NCBI RefSeq assembly: GCF_946479415.1
Contig: NZ_CAMLFY010000011.1
Span: forward strand, 4,850-68,849
Source of the DNA: an uncultured Shinella sp.
Lineage (GTDB): Bacteria > Pseudomonadota > Alphaproteobacteria > Rhizobiales > Rhizobiaceae
DNA: 64,000 bases
Direction: 5' to 3'
The first letter of the stretch is position 1; the number at the start of each line of letters is the position of its first letter. Made by a program: the position numbers and the translations under genes. The notes under the pieces are model-generated. The model was not told the DNA's origin and ran no database searches. It was given only the letters and a program-made list of their open reading frames with translations. Below are positions 1 through 8,189 of this stretch, piece by piece.

Positions 1-278
1 CGTGGGCCGGCCATCTCTGCCTGACCTGGAACGGCGTTTCGGTGACGCGTGAACTGGAGCCGGGCCTGTTTGCCGCCTGCGGCTGCAACGGCCTTGGAAC
101 CGTGCGCAGCACGCTGATGGGGATCGGGGCCGCAGACCTCGTCACCGGCAACCCCTCGGACATCTCGGCCCATTTCCTGGCCGAAGACGAACCGGCAAAG
201 CTCGCCCCCTCGCCCTTCGCCGAGATCGGTGCAAACCTCTACATGAAATGGCGGGAATGGCAGGCCAGACAGGAATAG
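1..278 (+). CDS. FAD-dependent oxidoreductase (DAO family), C-terminal end only
   Basis: The open frame runs in from the left window edge (first complete codon at base 3) and stops at 276-278. About 91 residues are visible. The stretch with GLFAACGCNGLGTVRS and then GIGAADLVTG is typical of the last FAD-contacting part of DAO/glycine-oxidase-like flavoproteins, where a Gly-rich turn precedes the final helix. The N-terminal Rossmann fold lies outside the window, so the substrate cannot be named. The next gene, a GlxA-type regulator, follows in the same direction after about 23 bases and may control it or be co-transcribed with it. An internal GTG at 42 is not the start, because coding-like sequence continues upstream. 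Confidence 0.75.
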   Translation, partial: WAGHLCLTWNGVSVTRELEPGLFAACGCNGLGTVRSTLMGIGAADLVTGNPSDISAHFLAEDEPAKLAPSPFAEIGANLYMKWREWQARQE

Positions 279-301
279 CGCCGGCGGCAAGGAACGGAAC
301 G

Positions 302-1315
302 ATGACCAAAGCCGATCAGAACCCGCCGGCCTTGCGGATAGGGTTCGTACTCGCCAAGCGCTTTACGCTGTCGGCGATGGCGCTCTTCGTCGATACGCTG
401 CGGCTTGCCGCCGATCACGAGGACGGCTCCCGCAAGATTCGCTGTGATTGGGACGTGCTGTCGCACACGCGCGGTTTTGCGACATCGAGCTGCGGCGTTC
501 AGGTCGCCGCCACGACCGAACTGATCGATCCCCGTAAATATACCTATATCGTTGTCGTCGGCGGACTGCTCGATGTGGAGGAGCCGCTCGATGCTGCCAC
601 ACGCGCCTATCTCGGCAAGGCGGCCAAGGCCGGCGTCGGCCTGATCGGCCTTTGCACCGGCAGCTTCCTGCTGGCGGAAGCGAAGTTGCTCGGGTCCCAC
701 ACCGCCTGCGTCAGCTGGCTTCACCACAAGGAATTCAAGCGACGCTTTCCGTCTCTCGATGTCACGAGCGAGCAGATCTTCAATCTGGAACACAAACTCG
801 CCACCTGCGCAGGCGGCAGTGCGTCCGCCGATCTCGCGGCAGCCATCGTCCGGCGCCATATCGGGGAGAATGCCGAACGGAACGCGACGGAAATCCTGCA
901 AATCTCACACCGACGCGAAGCGACCGACGCGCAGGCACGCAAACCGCTCGGCATCGAGGTCAGCGACCGGCGCGTGCACCAAGCCCTCCTCCTGATGGAA
1001 CAGCACCTGGAAGACGTGCTGCCGATCAGCGCGCTCGCTACGGTTATCGGCCTGTCCCGCCGCCAGCTGGAGCGTCTGTTCCTCGAATGCCTGGGCGCGC
1101 CGCCAAGCGCCTTCTACCTGCGTTTGCGGCTGGAAAGCGCACGCCGCATGATCCTCGACGACCCGACGCGGCCCCTGATCGACATCGCGCTTGCCAACGG
1201 CTTCTCCGGTCCGTCGCATTTCTCCATACGCTTCCGGGTGCAGTTCGGCAAAAGCCCGACGGAAGTGCGCCAGGCCGGAATGGCATCCAGTACGATTGCC
1301 AAAACCCTGACTTAA
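302..1315 (+). CDS. GlxA-type transcriptional regulator (DJ-1/PfpI domain plus AraC HTH)
   Basis: The product has 337 residues. The N-terminal half is a DJ-1/PfpI-like sensor domain, including a LIGLCTGSFLLAEA nucleophile-elbow-like stretch. The C-terminal 100 residues form an AraC/XylS DNA-binding domain with two helix-turn-helix units (ISALATVIGLSRRQLERLF and IDIALANGFSGPSHFSIRF). Relatives such as GbdR and CdhR control catabolism of quaternary amines and amino acids. ATG 302 was chosen over an upstream ATG at 248 because AAGGAA lies just before it and 248 would overlap the preceding gene. The upstream flavoprotein gene in the same direction suggests a local amine or amino-acid catabolic role; the ligand is unknown. 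Confidence 0.85.
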   Translation: MTKADQNPPALRIGFVLAKRFTLSAMALFVDTLRLAADHEDGSRKIRCDWDVLSHTRGFATSSCGVQVAATTELIDPRKYTYIVVVGGLLDVEEPLDAATRAYLGKAAKAGVGLIGLCTGSFLLAEAKLLGSHTACVSWLHHKEFKRRFPSLDVTSEQIFNLEHKLATCAGGSASADLAAAIVRRHIGENAERNATEILQISHRREATDAQARKPLGIEVSDRRVHQALLLMEQHLEDVLPISALATVIGLSRRQLERLFLECLGAPPSAFYLRLRLESARRMILDDPTRPLIDIALANGFSGPSHFSIRFRVQFGKSPTEVRQAGMASSTIAKTLT

Positions 1316-1341
1316 TTGTGCCTGAGTGACGCGGCCGGCAA

Positions 1342-1761
1342 CTAGGACGTTTTCCGCTGCGCAAACGCCTCACGCGCTGCCTTGATCTCGTCATGATGCT
1401 TTTCCGCCCAGATCCAGACACCGCAAAAGGCCTGGCTTAGGCTTTCGCCAAGCGGCGTCAGGGCGTAGTCGACATGCGGCGGGATGACCGGATGCACCGT
1501 TCGGCGCACAAGCCCGTCCTCCTCCATGCGCCGCACGGTCTGCGTCAGCATTTTCTGGCTAATGCCTGCGACCGCTTTACCCAGCTGCGTGAAACGCAAC
1601 GTTCCCTTCTCCTGCAATGCCTCGAGGATCAGCATCGTCCACTTGTCGGCGACCTTGCCGATAATATCTTCGACAAGGGCTTCGATTTCGGGATCGACGC
1701 TCTCGGGGATCGCAGCGCTTTGCTGTTCTATGATCTCAAGGCTCACAATTTCCCGGCGCAT
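1342..1761 (-). CDS. HxlR-family winged-helix transcriptional regulator
   Basis: This 139-residue protein has the HxlR core: the DKWTMLILEAL recognition start, then GTLRFTQLGKAVAGISQKMLTQTVRRMEEDGLV, then the wing and the VDYALTPLGESL signature. HxlR proteins are dimeric repressors or redox/electrophile-responsive regulators. The gene is transcribed away from an SDR reductase gene that begins 106 bp upstream. HxlR/SDR divergent pairs are a common arrangement in which the regulator controls the neighbouring reductase, and that is the inferred target here. I see no conserved Cys in the N-terminal region, so a redox-switch mechanism is not supported. Confidence 0.88.
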   Translation of the reverse strand: MRREIVSLEIIEQQSAAIPESVDPEIEALVEDIIGKVADKWTMLILEALQEKGTLRFTQLGKAVAGISQKMLTQTVRRMEEDGLVRRTVHPVIPPHVDYALTPLGESLSQAFCGVWIWAEKHHDEIKAAREAFAQRKTS

Positions 1762-1866
1762 CAGACACTTTCCTTTGGGTGCGTATAAATCTTTCCGGTG
1801 CCTACTTCGAAATGGAAACCATGGACCCTAACTTGCAAAAGGACAACATCAACGAGGTTCAATTCC

Positions 1867-2634
1867 ATGCAAATGACAGGCAACACCATTGTCATGACCG
1901 GCGGCGGCTCGGGGATCGGCGAAGCGCTCGCTCATCGCTTCCACGATCTCGGCAATACAGTCATAATCGCCGGGCGGCGGCTGGAGGCTTTGCAGCAGAC
2001 GGCCGGCGACCGGCCCAATATTCATGCCTTGCAGCTTGATATCGAAAATGCCGAGAGCATCTCCGCTTTCACCAAGACGCTTGTCGCCAGATTTCCCCGC
2101 GCCAACGTCCTGATCAACAATGCGGGCATCATGCGGATGGAGGCGCTCGAACGGTTTCGTGATCTTGCCGATGCGGAAGCCACCATCACCACCAATCTGC
2201 TTGGTCCCATCCGCCTCACCAATGCACTCGTCGAGCATTTGAGCGCGCAGCCGAATGCGGCGATCGTCAATGTCAGCTCGGGCCTCGCCTTCGTGCCGCT
2301 AACGGTGAGCCCGACCTATTCCGCAACGAAAGCCGCCATTCACAGCTATACGATCTCGCTGCGCGAGGTGCTGAGAGGCAAGGTAGAGGTGATCGAGCTG
2401 GTGCCACCGGCCGTGCAGACCGACCTGACGCCCGGCCAATCGACACGCGACGGCTATCTGCCGCTTCAGGATTTCATCGATGAGGTCATGGCGCTTTTCC
2501 AGCAAGAGCCAACACCGGCCGAGATTTTGGTGAAGCGCGTCGGCTTCCAGCGAAATGCCGAAGCTGAACACCGTTTCGACGAGGCTGTCGCAACCCTCAA
2601 CGAATTTGCACGCAAGGCACGCGAGGGGAAATAG
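1867..2634 (+). CDS. Short-chain dehydrogenase/reductase (DltE-like SDR)
   Basis: The 255-residue product is a classical SDR: a cofactor loop TGGGSGIG near residues 10-17, the NNAG structural motif, and a catalytic Ser-Tyr-Lys set (VNVSSG then YSATKAA). The R-R pair after the second strand (AGRRLEAL) suggests NADP(H) preference. The start is ATG 1867, with GAGG nine bases upstream; an upstream in-frame ATG at 1798 lacks a ribosome site and would extend towards the divergent regulator. Proteins of this size beside HxlR regulators are often annotated DltE-like oxidoreductases of unknown substrate, probably a small carbonyl compound. Confidence 0.9.
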   Translation: MQMTGNTIVMTGGGSGIGEALAHRFHDLGNTVIIAGRRLEALQQTAGDRPNIHALQLDIENAESISAFTKTLVARFPRANVLINNAGIMRMEALERFRDLADAEATITTNLLGPIRLTNALVEHLSAQPNAAIVNVSSGLAFVPLTVSPTYSATKAAIHSYTISLREVLRGKVEVIELVPPAVQTDLTPGQSTRDGYLPLQDFIDEVMALFQQEPTPAEILVKRVGFQRNAEAEHRFDEAVATLNEFARKAREGK

Positions 2635-2933
2635 AGCGGGCCTTCTCTTACGGGGCGACGTCTCCTGGCGGACAACCTGTCCGCCTTTGGCGAGCCCCGC
2701 CTTCGGGAACATCGCGTGCATTGAGCGGTTAAATTGAACGCAAGATAAGCTTCTACTAGAAATTACGAGTTGCGGGTTGTAATTTTATCCCGAGGTGCGA
2801 TTGTGTGCCGAACTGGGACAGGACTGCGTACCCTCGCCGTCCCGACATCGCTCGTTAAGCGAGAAACGTTAGTCCGCCCACCCTCAGGCTGTATATCCTT
2901 GCCATAGCCATCTCCGCCCCTAATTCTTAAAAC
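2635..2933. other. Intergenic region with a 7-bp inverted repeat
   Basis: No gene was recognised in these 299 bases. The only visible structure is an inverted repeat AAATTAC (2760-2766) / GTAATTT (2779-2785) in an AT-rich patch about 150 bp before the diguanylate cyclase gene. It could be an operator for that gene, but nothing in the sequence identifies the factor. Confidence 0.35.
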
Positions 2934-4214
2934 ATGAACACGCACCGACCATCAGGCGTTTCAAACACCGGTGAAGCTGCCGCACGGGCAGCTCTTCACC
3001 GATTGACGCCTGGCGTCATCAACGAGGTCGATCGTCTTCTCGCGGGCCGCACGCGCGATATCCGCCTCAACGCGGAGCTTGCCCGGCTCTTTCGCGTGCG
3101 ATCTTGGCCGCAGACATCGAAAATCATTCGCGCCTGGATGTTATGGGTGGTCGTACTCGACATCCTGACCCTGCTGGTAAATGCGGCCCTGCTGCCGGCA
3201 GACGCCGTTATGTCCATGCTTCTGCCCGCGTCTATCCTGCCGCCCGCCGCCATTGCCACCGCGGTTGTTTTTTTGAGACCGCGCCCTCTGTGGATCGAGG
3301 GGACTGCCGTTCATGCGGGCGTGTTTTTAATACTGCTCTCGGTCGCCCTGGTCGGCGTCAACACGGGAGGCGAGTATTATGAACGCCACCTCACGATCAT
3401 GCTTTTTGTCGCCGTGACGGCGATCATCATCTTTCCCATTCCGCTCGAATGGTCGATGTCCATCGCCGCGTTTGCGCTTGGCCTATATCTCGTCTTTCAA
3501 TTGCAGAACCATGATATCGCGCCGGGAAATGCCATCGCCGGTGCCCTGTTTTTTGCAAGCGGGATCGTTGCGACCGTCGTGGCGCGCCGCACGGCGAACA
3601 TTCTGGCGCACAAGACGTTTCTGCTCGAACTTCGAGACCGCGCCCGACTTGCCGAGCTGACGGACGCCAATTCACGCCTGGAGCTGCTTGCCAGAACGGA
3701 TCCGCTCACCGGCATCGCCAACCGCCGCTGGATGATGGAAACACTCAATCGCGTGTGGAGCGAAGAGATCGATCAGACACGAGGCGCTGCGATCCTGATG
3801 TGCGATATCGACCACTTCAAGCAGCTCAACGACAGTCTCGGACATGCCGAAGGCGATCGCTGCCTGGTGAAGGTCGCCGGCATTATCCAAAGCAGCATGC
3901 GCGACGATCGCGATCAGGTCGCGCGTTACGGCGGCGAGGAATTTCTCGTCCTTCTTCCCGAAGCCGGCGAGCAGGATGCCATGTTGGTCGCCGAGCGCAT
4001 TCGAGGCCGTGTTGAAGCCGCGTCATTGCCCAATCCGCGATCATCCGTCGGCGCTTACGTCACCGTCAGTATCGGGCTGGCGGTTCTCACGCGGGGAAAA
4101 GAGCCGGTATCCTCCGAAGCCTTGCAACGGCAGGCCGACAAAGCGCTGTACCTCGCGAAGGAAAAGGGCCGCAACCAGGCGGTTCTCTATGTGCCCGGCC
4201 CCATCTCGGATTGA
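2934..4214 (+). CDS. Membrane-bound diguanylate cyclase (GGDEF)
   Basis: The protein has 426 residues. The N-terminal 225 or so contain about six hydrophobic segments, giving a membrane sensor module. A short helical linker (LAELTDANSRLELLART) leads into a complete GGDEF domain with DPLTGIANRRWM, a DIDHFKQLND metal-binding segment and an active-site GGEEF at residues 333-337. GGEEF is a functional variant, so cyclic di-GMP synthesis from two GTP is expected. The canonical RxxD product-inhibition site five residues before GGEEF is not present (DDRD occupies the place), so feedback inhibition may be weak. No EAL domain follows. The signal sensed is unknown. Confidence 0.9.
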   Translation: MNTHRPSGVSNTGEAAARAALHRLTPGVINEVDRLLAGRTRDIRLNAELARLFRVRSWPQTSKIIRAWMLWVVVLDILTLLVNAALLPADAVMSMLLPASILPPAAIATAVVFLRPRPLWIEGTAVHAGVFLILLSVALVGVNTGGEYYERHLTIMLFVAVTAIIIFPIPLEWSMSIAAFALGLYLVFQLQNHDIAPGNAIAGALFFASGIVATVVARRTANILAHKTFLLELRDRARLAELTDANSRLELLARTDPLTGIANRRWMMETLNRVWSEEIDQTRGAAILMCDIDHFKQLNDSLGHAEGDRCLVKVAGIIQSSMRDDRDQVARYGGEEFLVLLPEAGEQDAMLVAERIRGRVEAASLPNPRSSVGAYVTVSIGLAVLTRGKEPVSSEALQRQADKALYLAKEKGRNQAVLYVPGPISD

Positions 4215-4319
4215 TTTTGACGAATATCGCCGTGCTAAATCCGGTGCGGCGGTGACCCATAGAAAAGTGATCGGTCTGGACGTGTTCAAGGCAAGCCGTG
4301 CGATCGGATTGCATCGCCA

Positions 4320-4355
4320 AACGCGCTGCCAGCGAAAAGCTGCCGGCAGCGCGTT
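4320..4355. terminator. Stem-loop between convergent genes
   Basis: The arms AACGCGCTGCC (4320-4330) and GGCAGCGCGTT (4345-4355) form an 11-bp perfect stem between the ends of the diguanylate cyclase gene (4214) and the convergent deaminase gene (4381). The place fits a bidirectional terminator, but there is no clear T run on either side, so the role is inferred from position. Confidence 0.5.
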
Positions 4356-4380
4356 GGGGGAGAATTCGTGGCGTGAGAAC

Positions 4381-4986
4381 TCAGGCGAGCGGGATCGCGT
4401 TGCCGTCCTTGCTCGCCTGATAAACCTGTGAGAGATCGTCGTATTTGCGACTGATGGCCGCCGCCCTGTCCTTCAATTGCGCACGATACGGCTCCGGCAT
4501 CCGATCGATCAGTCCATGGATCGATTGTCCTTTCCAGAAGGCGTTTGTGCGATTGTAACCGCCGGGTTCCAGGGTGAAGACCTCCTTCAGGATCTTCAGG
4601 TCATGCGGGATGGCGAAGGCATCGCGGGAATCCTCATGGCTGAAGAGATAGAAGAAATTGTCGAACCCGGCCCAGGTGATTGCCGATAGGCACATGGAGC
4701 ACGGTTCATGGGTCGAGAGGAAAATGAGATCCTTCGTGTCCGGCCGGTCGCATTGCGGCATCTCATAGAACCGCTTCAAGGTGTGAACCTCACCGTGCCA
4801 CAGCGGGTTCTCCGTCTCGTTGTTGGTTTCGGCGAGAACAAGCGACAGATCGGACTTGCGCAGGACCGCCGCGCCGAAAATCTTGTTACCGGCAGCGACA
4901 CCCGCTTCCGTGGCAGGGATGATGCCGTCTTCCAAGGTGCCGAACAGGGCATCGAGCAGGCGTCTGGTTTCTGTTTCGTCGGACAT
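4381..4986 (-). CDS. Nucleoside/cytosine-type deaminase (CDA superfamily)
   Basis: The 201-residue product has the zinc deaminase signature: HGE (His ligand and proton-shuttling Glu, inside LWHGEVHTLKRF) and PCSMC (two Cys ligands, inside HEPCSMCLSAITWAG). The Gly between His and Glu differs from the HAE found in most members. The C-terminal part is longer than in TadA, so a tRNA role is unlikely. ATG 4986 is preceded by AAAGGAGAAAG. The gene begins 49 bases after a purine/pyrimidine-type permease gene on the same strand. The pair probably imports and deaminates a nucleobase, but the substrate (guanine, adenine, cytosine or another) cannot be read from the sequence. Confidence 0.82.
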   Translation of the reverse strand: MSDETETRRLLDALFGTLEDGIIPATEAGVAAGNKIFGAAVLRKSDLSLVLAETNNETENPLWHGEVHTLKRFYEMPQCDRPDTKDLIFLSTHEPCSMCLSAITWAGFDNFFYLFSHEDSRDAFAIPHDLKILKEVFTLEPGGYNRTNAFWKGQSIHGLIDRMPEPYRAQLKDRAAAISRKYDDLSQVYQASKDGNAIPLA

Positions 4987-5035
4987 TCTTTCTCCTTTGA
5001 TGTCGTGAAATGGGTGGTTCGGACAGGCATGTCGC

Positions 5036-6508
5036 CTAGTGGGCGGCCTCTGCGACCAGCGGGATTTCTATGCCCTCGGCGTCATAGAGTTTGCCGTTGA
5101 GGAAATAATCGCCGTCGTGCAGCCGCGCGATATCCTGGTAGCGGATCGTCCTTTCTGTCGCGGCGACGAAAACGGATTGCTGGTCGGAATTGCCCGTCTT
5201 GAAGTGGTTGAACAGCACATTGAGGGTGATCGCCATCAGGGCGGCGGAGCTGATGCCGGAATGGAAGATCGTGGCCACCCAGGCCGGGAAATGTGCGTAG
5301 AAACCGGGGGAAGCGATCGGGATCATGCCGAAGCCGATCGAGGTCGCGACGATCACCAGGTTCATATTGTTGTTGTACTCGACCTTCGACAGCGTCCGGA
5401 TGCCGCTCGCTGCCACGGTGCCGAAGAGCACGATCCCGGCACCGCCGAGGACGGAGCTTGGCACCGCCGCCACCACGCGGCCCATCACCGGCAGAAGACC
5501 GAGGGCAACCAGGAAAAGACCGCCCGTCGCAACGACATAGCGGCTCTTTACGCCCGTCACCGCGACCAGGCCGACATTCTGGGCAAAGGCGCTCTGCGTG
5601 AAGGAACCGAAAACGGGGGCGATGATGCTCGACAGCATATCGGCGCGCAGGCCGTCCCCGAGACGGCGGGAATCCACCTTCGTCTCGACGATCTCACCGA
5701 CGGCGAGAATATCCGCCGAGGTTTCGACGAGCGTCACCATGATCACGATGAGCATCGAAATGATGGCGGCGATCTCGAAGGTGGGATAGCCGAAATGGAA
5801 AAGCTTCGGCATGGCGAAGAACGGGCCGTTCGCCACTTGCGAGAAATCGGTCATGCCGAGGATATAGGCGATGCCGGTTCCGAGGATCAGCGCAAGCAGG
5901 ATGGACAGCCGGGAAATCGCGGCACTTCCGAGTTTGCTGAGCAAGAGCACGATGGCGAGCGTCACGGCGGCAAGCTGGATATTGGCAGGGCTGCCGAAAT
6001 CCGGCGCCTTGCTGTTGCCGCCCATCGCCCAGAACGCGGCGACCGGCATCAATGTCAGGCCGATCGTGGTGATGACGATGCCCGTGACAAGCGGCGGAAA
6101 GAAGCGGGTAATCCTTGAGAAGACCGGTGTGATCAGGAGGCCGATCACCGAGGCCGCGATGACCGCCCCGAGGATGGCCTGGATGCCGCCATTGCCCGAG
6201 ATCGCGATCATCGTCGCGACGCCCGAGAACGAGACGCCCTGAACCAGCGGCAGACGGCTGCCGAAGAATGGCAGGCCGATCGTCTGCAGGATGGTGGCAA
6301 GGCCGCCGGCGAAAAGCGACGCCGTGACCAGCAGGCCGACATCACCGGCGTTCAGGCCCGCCGCCTGCCCAAGAATGAGTGGTACGGCGACGATGCCTCC
6401 ATACATCGTCAGAACATGTTGCAGCCCATAGGCGAGATTGGCTGCGATGCTGAGCCTTTCGTCTTCCGGACGCGGATTGGTTGCACTTTCCTCATCTGCA
6501 TGTGCCAA
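5036..6508 (-). CDS. NCS2-family purine/uracil-type permease
   Basis: The 490-residue integral membrane protein has the nucleobase-cation symporter-2 pattern: NLAYGLQHVLTMYGGIVAVP at the start of the first segment, the VETSADILAVGEIV motif in the core, and FTQSAFAQNVGLVAVTGVKSR later. This resembles xanthine and urate carriers (XanQ, UacT) more than UraA. The start is taken as TTG 6508, because GGAGGAG lies seven bases before it and homology begins there; the frame remains open upstream to 6763 without support. A deaminase gene lies downstream. A palindromic cluster 300 bp upstream is a candidate operator. Confidence 0.87.
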   Translation of the reverse strand: MAHADEESATNPRPEDERLSIAANLAYGLQHVLTMYGGIVAVPLILGQAAGLNAGDVGLLVTASLFAGGLATILQTIGLPFFGSRLPLVQGVSFSGVATMIAISGNGGIQAILGAVIAASVIGLLITPVFSRITRFFPPLVTGIVITTIGLTLMPVAAFWAMGGNSKAPDFGSPANIQLAAVTLAIVLLLSKLGSAAISRLSILLALILGTGIAYILGMTDFSQVANGPFFAMPKLFHFGYPTFEIAAIISMLIVIMVTLVETSADILAVGEIVETKVDSRRLGDGLRADMLSSIIAPVFGSFTQSAFAQNVGLVAVTGVKSRYVVATGGLFLVALGLLPVMGRVVAAVPSSVLGGAGIVLFGTVAASGIRTLSKVEYNNNMNLVIVATSIGFGMIPIASPGFYAHFPAWVATIFHSGISSAALMAITLNVLFNHFKTGNSDQQSVFVAATERTIRYQDIARLHDGDYFLNGKLYDAEGIEIPLVAEAAH

Positions 6509-7184
6509 GGTAAACTCCTCCGTACCTTTGCAAGCGTTTTGCTTTGGTTTGCGCCCCTGGCGCTCAGGCGTGCGGCATAGCCATCGGGGCATGGGCCATG
6601 CCGAAACCGGCTTATGCCTGACGCTGAATTCGCAGCTGTCCGCGACTGGGGTCTGCGCGAAAGATCCATTGCCGCATCGTGCCAAAGGCAGTGCGCTGAT
6701 CACGGTCGAGCGCATGCCGTGCGGATGGAATGCTCCACGCGCAATCAAAGGAAAAAACGTCAAGAAAGACAGGATTTATCTGCATGCCCACCAGCTTCCA
6801 CAGTTGAACTGACCAGCAGGCCAGTTTCGCCAGGACCCTGTTCCAGGAGGTGCGAACTCCGGATCGTCATCAACTTGCGTTGAACGGGGCAATTGTCGCG
6901 AGGACAAGACCTCGCACTTTCACGAACCCTGCATTGTTTCAGCGGAACCTGTCAAGCAGACGTCTTCGGCCTGATCCAGGCGATCGCCGCGAAAGCGCGT
7001 CGCGCGTCGTATTCGCAGGCCGCAATACGCAGCGAAATCAACAGGCTGCCGGCGTAGTGCCGATGCGATCCTTTCAAGAAAGGCAAAATACCTTCGGCAA
7101 AATCGCCAACGGTCTCCCGCGCCGGACATGCGTGGAAGTCTGAAATCAGGCTTCATGCCCAGCCCGCTCCGTAGCCCGTGGCGG
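6509..7184. other. Gene-poor 676-bp region before the permease gene
   Basis: No convincing gene was found. A 78-codon frame (6920-7156, minus) has a weak GGAG upstream but an Arg-rich composition and no recognisable domain. The visible structure is the cluster of CAGTT/AACTG elements at 6801-6826, listed separately. The length would allow a long leader for the permease gene; no known riboswitch motif was recognised. Confidence 0.4.
6801..6826. promoter_or_regulatory. Cluster of CAGTT/AACTG palindromes, candidate operator
   Basis: A perfect 11-base palindrome CAGTTGAACTG (6801-6811) shares its right arm with a 20-base imperfect palindrome (6807-6826) whose ends are AACTG and CAGTT and which matches itself at 16 of 20 positions. 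Three half-sites in 26 bases suggest a dimeric regulator. It lies about 295 bp upstream of the permease start. The factor is not identifiable from sequence alone. Confidence 0.4.
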
Positions 7185-8189
7185 CTACGAAGAATTACCC
7201 TGTGCCTGGACGCTCGTGACGGCGATCATATGGAAAACGTCACTTGCAGAGCATCCGCGAGAGAGGTCGTTGGCCGGCTTGGCGAGGCCTTGGAGGATCG
7301 GGCCGATGGCGGTGGCACCCCCGATCCGCTGGGCGATCTTGTAGCCGATATTGGCCGCGTCGAGATTGGGAAAGACAAAGACATTCGCCGCACCATGCAG
7401 CACCGATTGAGGGGCCTTGGCGTTGCTTACGACCTCGACGAAAGCGCTGTCGAATTGCAATTCGCCATCGATGACGAGTTCCGGTGCGGCGGCATGAGCA
7501 AGCCGGGTCGCCTCCACCACCTTGGAAACGCGCTCATGCGCGGCGCTGCCGGCCGTCGAGAAGGAGAGCATTGCCACCTTTGCCGGCAGGCCAGCGAGCG
7601 CCTCGTAGGAGCGCGCCGAGGCGATGGCGATATCGGCTAGACCCGCCGCGTCGGGATCGACAACCAAGCCACAGTCGGAAAACACGAAAACGCCCTTCTT
7701 CTCGTGATGCGGTGCACACAGCATCATCAGGAAGAAACTTGAGACAAGGCCGACGCCGGGTGCCCGCCCGATCGTCTGGAGGGCGGCGCGCACCGTGTCT
7801 GCGGTGGTCGCCACCGCACCGCCGACCGTGCCGTCCGCCTTCCCTTCCCGCACCATCATGGCGGCGAAGACGAGCGGCGAACGCAGGGCTTCAGCCGCCG
7901 CCGCGGCATTGACACCCTTGCCCACACGAAGCGTGTGATATGCCTCGGCAAGACGTGGCGTGAGCGCCGACGTGGCAGGGTCTTCGATACGGATTGCGCC
8001 CAATGCCTCACCGGCTTCTGCAAGGCGGGCTTCGACCACCGGGCGGCGACCGACGAGGATAATCTCGGCCAGACCTTCGCGGACAGCACACACCGCCCCT
8101 TCTACGATGCGCGGGTCCTCCCCTTCGGCGAGAACGATACGGCGCGGCGCGGCCTTTGCCGCATGGAGGATACGGTCGAGCGGTTGCAT
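7185..8189 (-). CDS. pta: Phosphate acetyltransferase
   Basis: The 334-residue protein is a single PTA-domain phosphotransacetylase (acetyl phosphate plus CoA to acetyl-CoA plus phosphate). Family stretches include RIVLAEGEDPRIVEGA at the N terminus, a VGGAVATTADTVRAALQTIG segment, and FPNLDAANIGYKIAQRIG near the C terminus. It lacks the N-terminal regulatory domains of the long E. coli enzyme. Its ATG overlaps the stop of the upstream exporter gene as TGATG, so translation is coupled. Beside xsc it converts the acetyl phosphate made from sulfoacetaldehyde into acetyl-CoA, a well-known xsc-pta pairing. Confidence 0.95.
   Translation of the reverse strand: MQPLDRILHAAKAAPRRIVLAEGEDPRIVEGAVCAVREGLAEIILVGRRPVVEARLAEAGEALGAIRIEDPATSALTPRLAEAYHTLRVGKGVNAAAAAEALRSPLVFAAMMVREGKADGTVGGAVATTADTVRAALQTIGRAPGVGLVSSFFLMMLCAPHHEKKGVFVFSDCGLVVDPDAAGLADIAIASARSYEALAGLPAKVAMLSFSTAGSAAHERVSKVVEATRLAHAAAPELVIDGELQFDSAFVEVVSNAKAPQSVLHGAANVFVFPNLDAANIGYKIAQRIGGATAIGPILQGLAKPANDLSRGCSASDVFHMIAVTSVQAQGNSS

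Noticed and set aside
6920..7156. A 78-codon minus-strand frame downstream of pta
   Set aside because: It has a poorly spaced GGAG but an Arg-rich composition and no domain. Nothing besides position supports it, so it is not listed as a gene.
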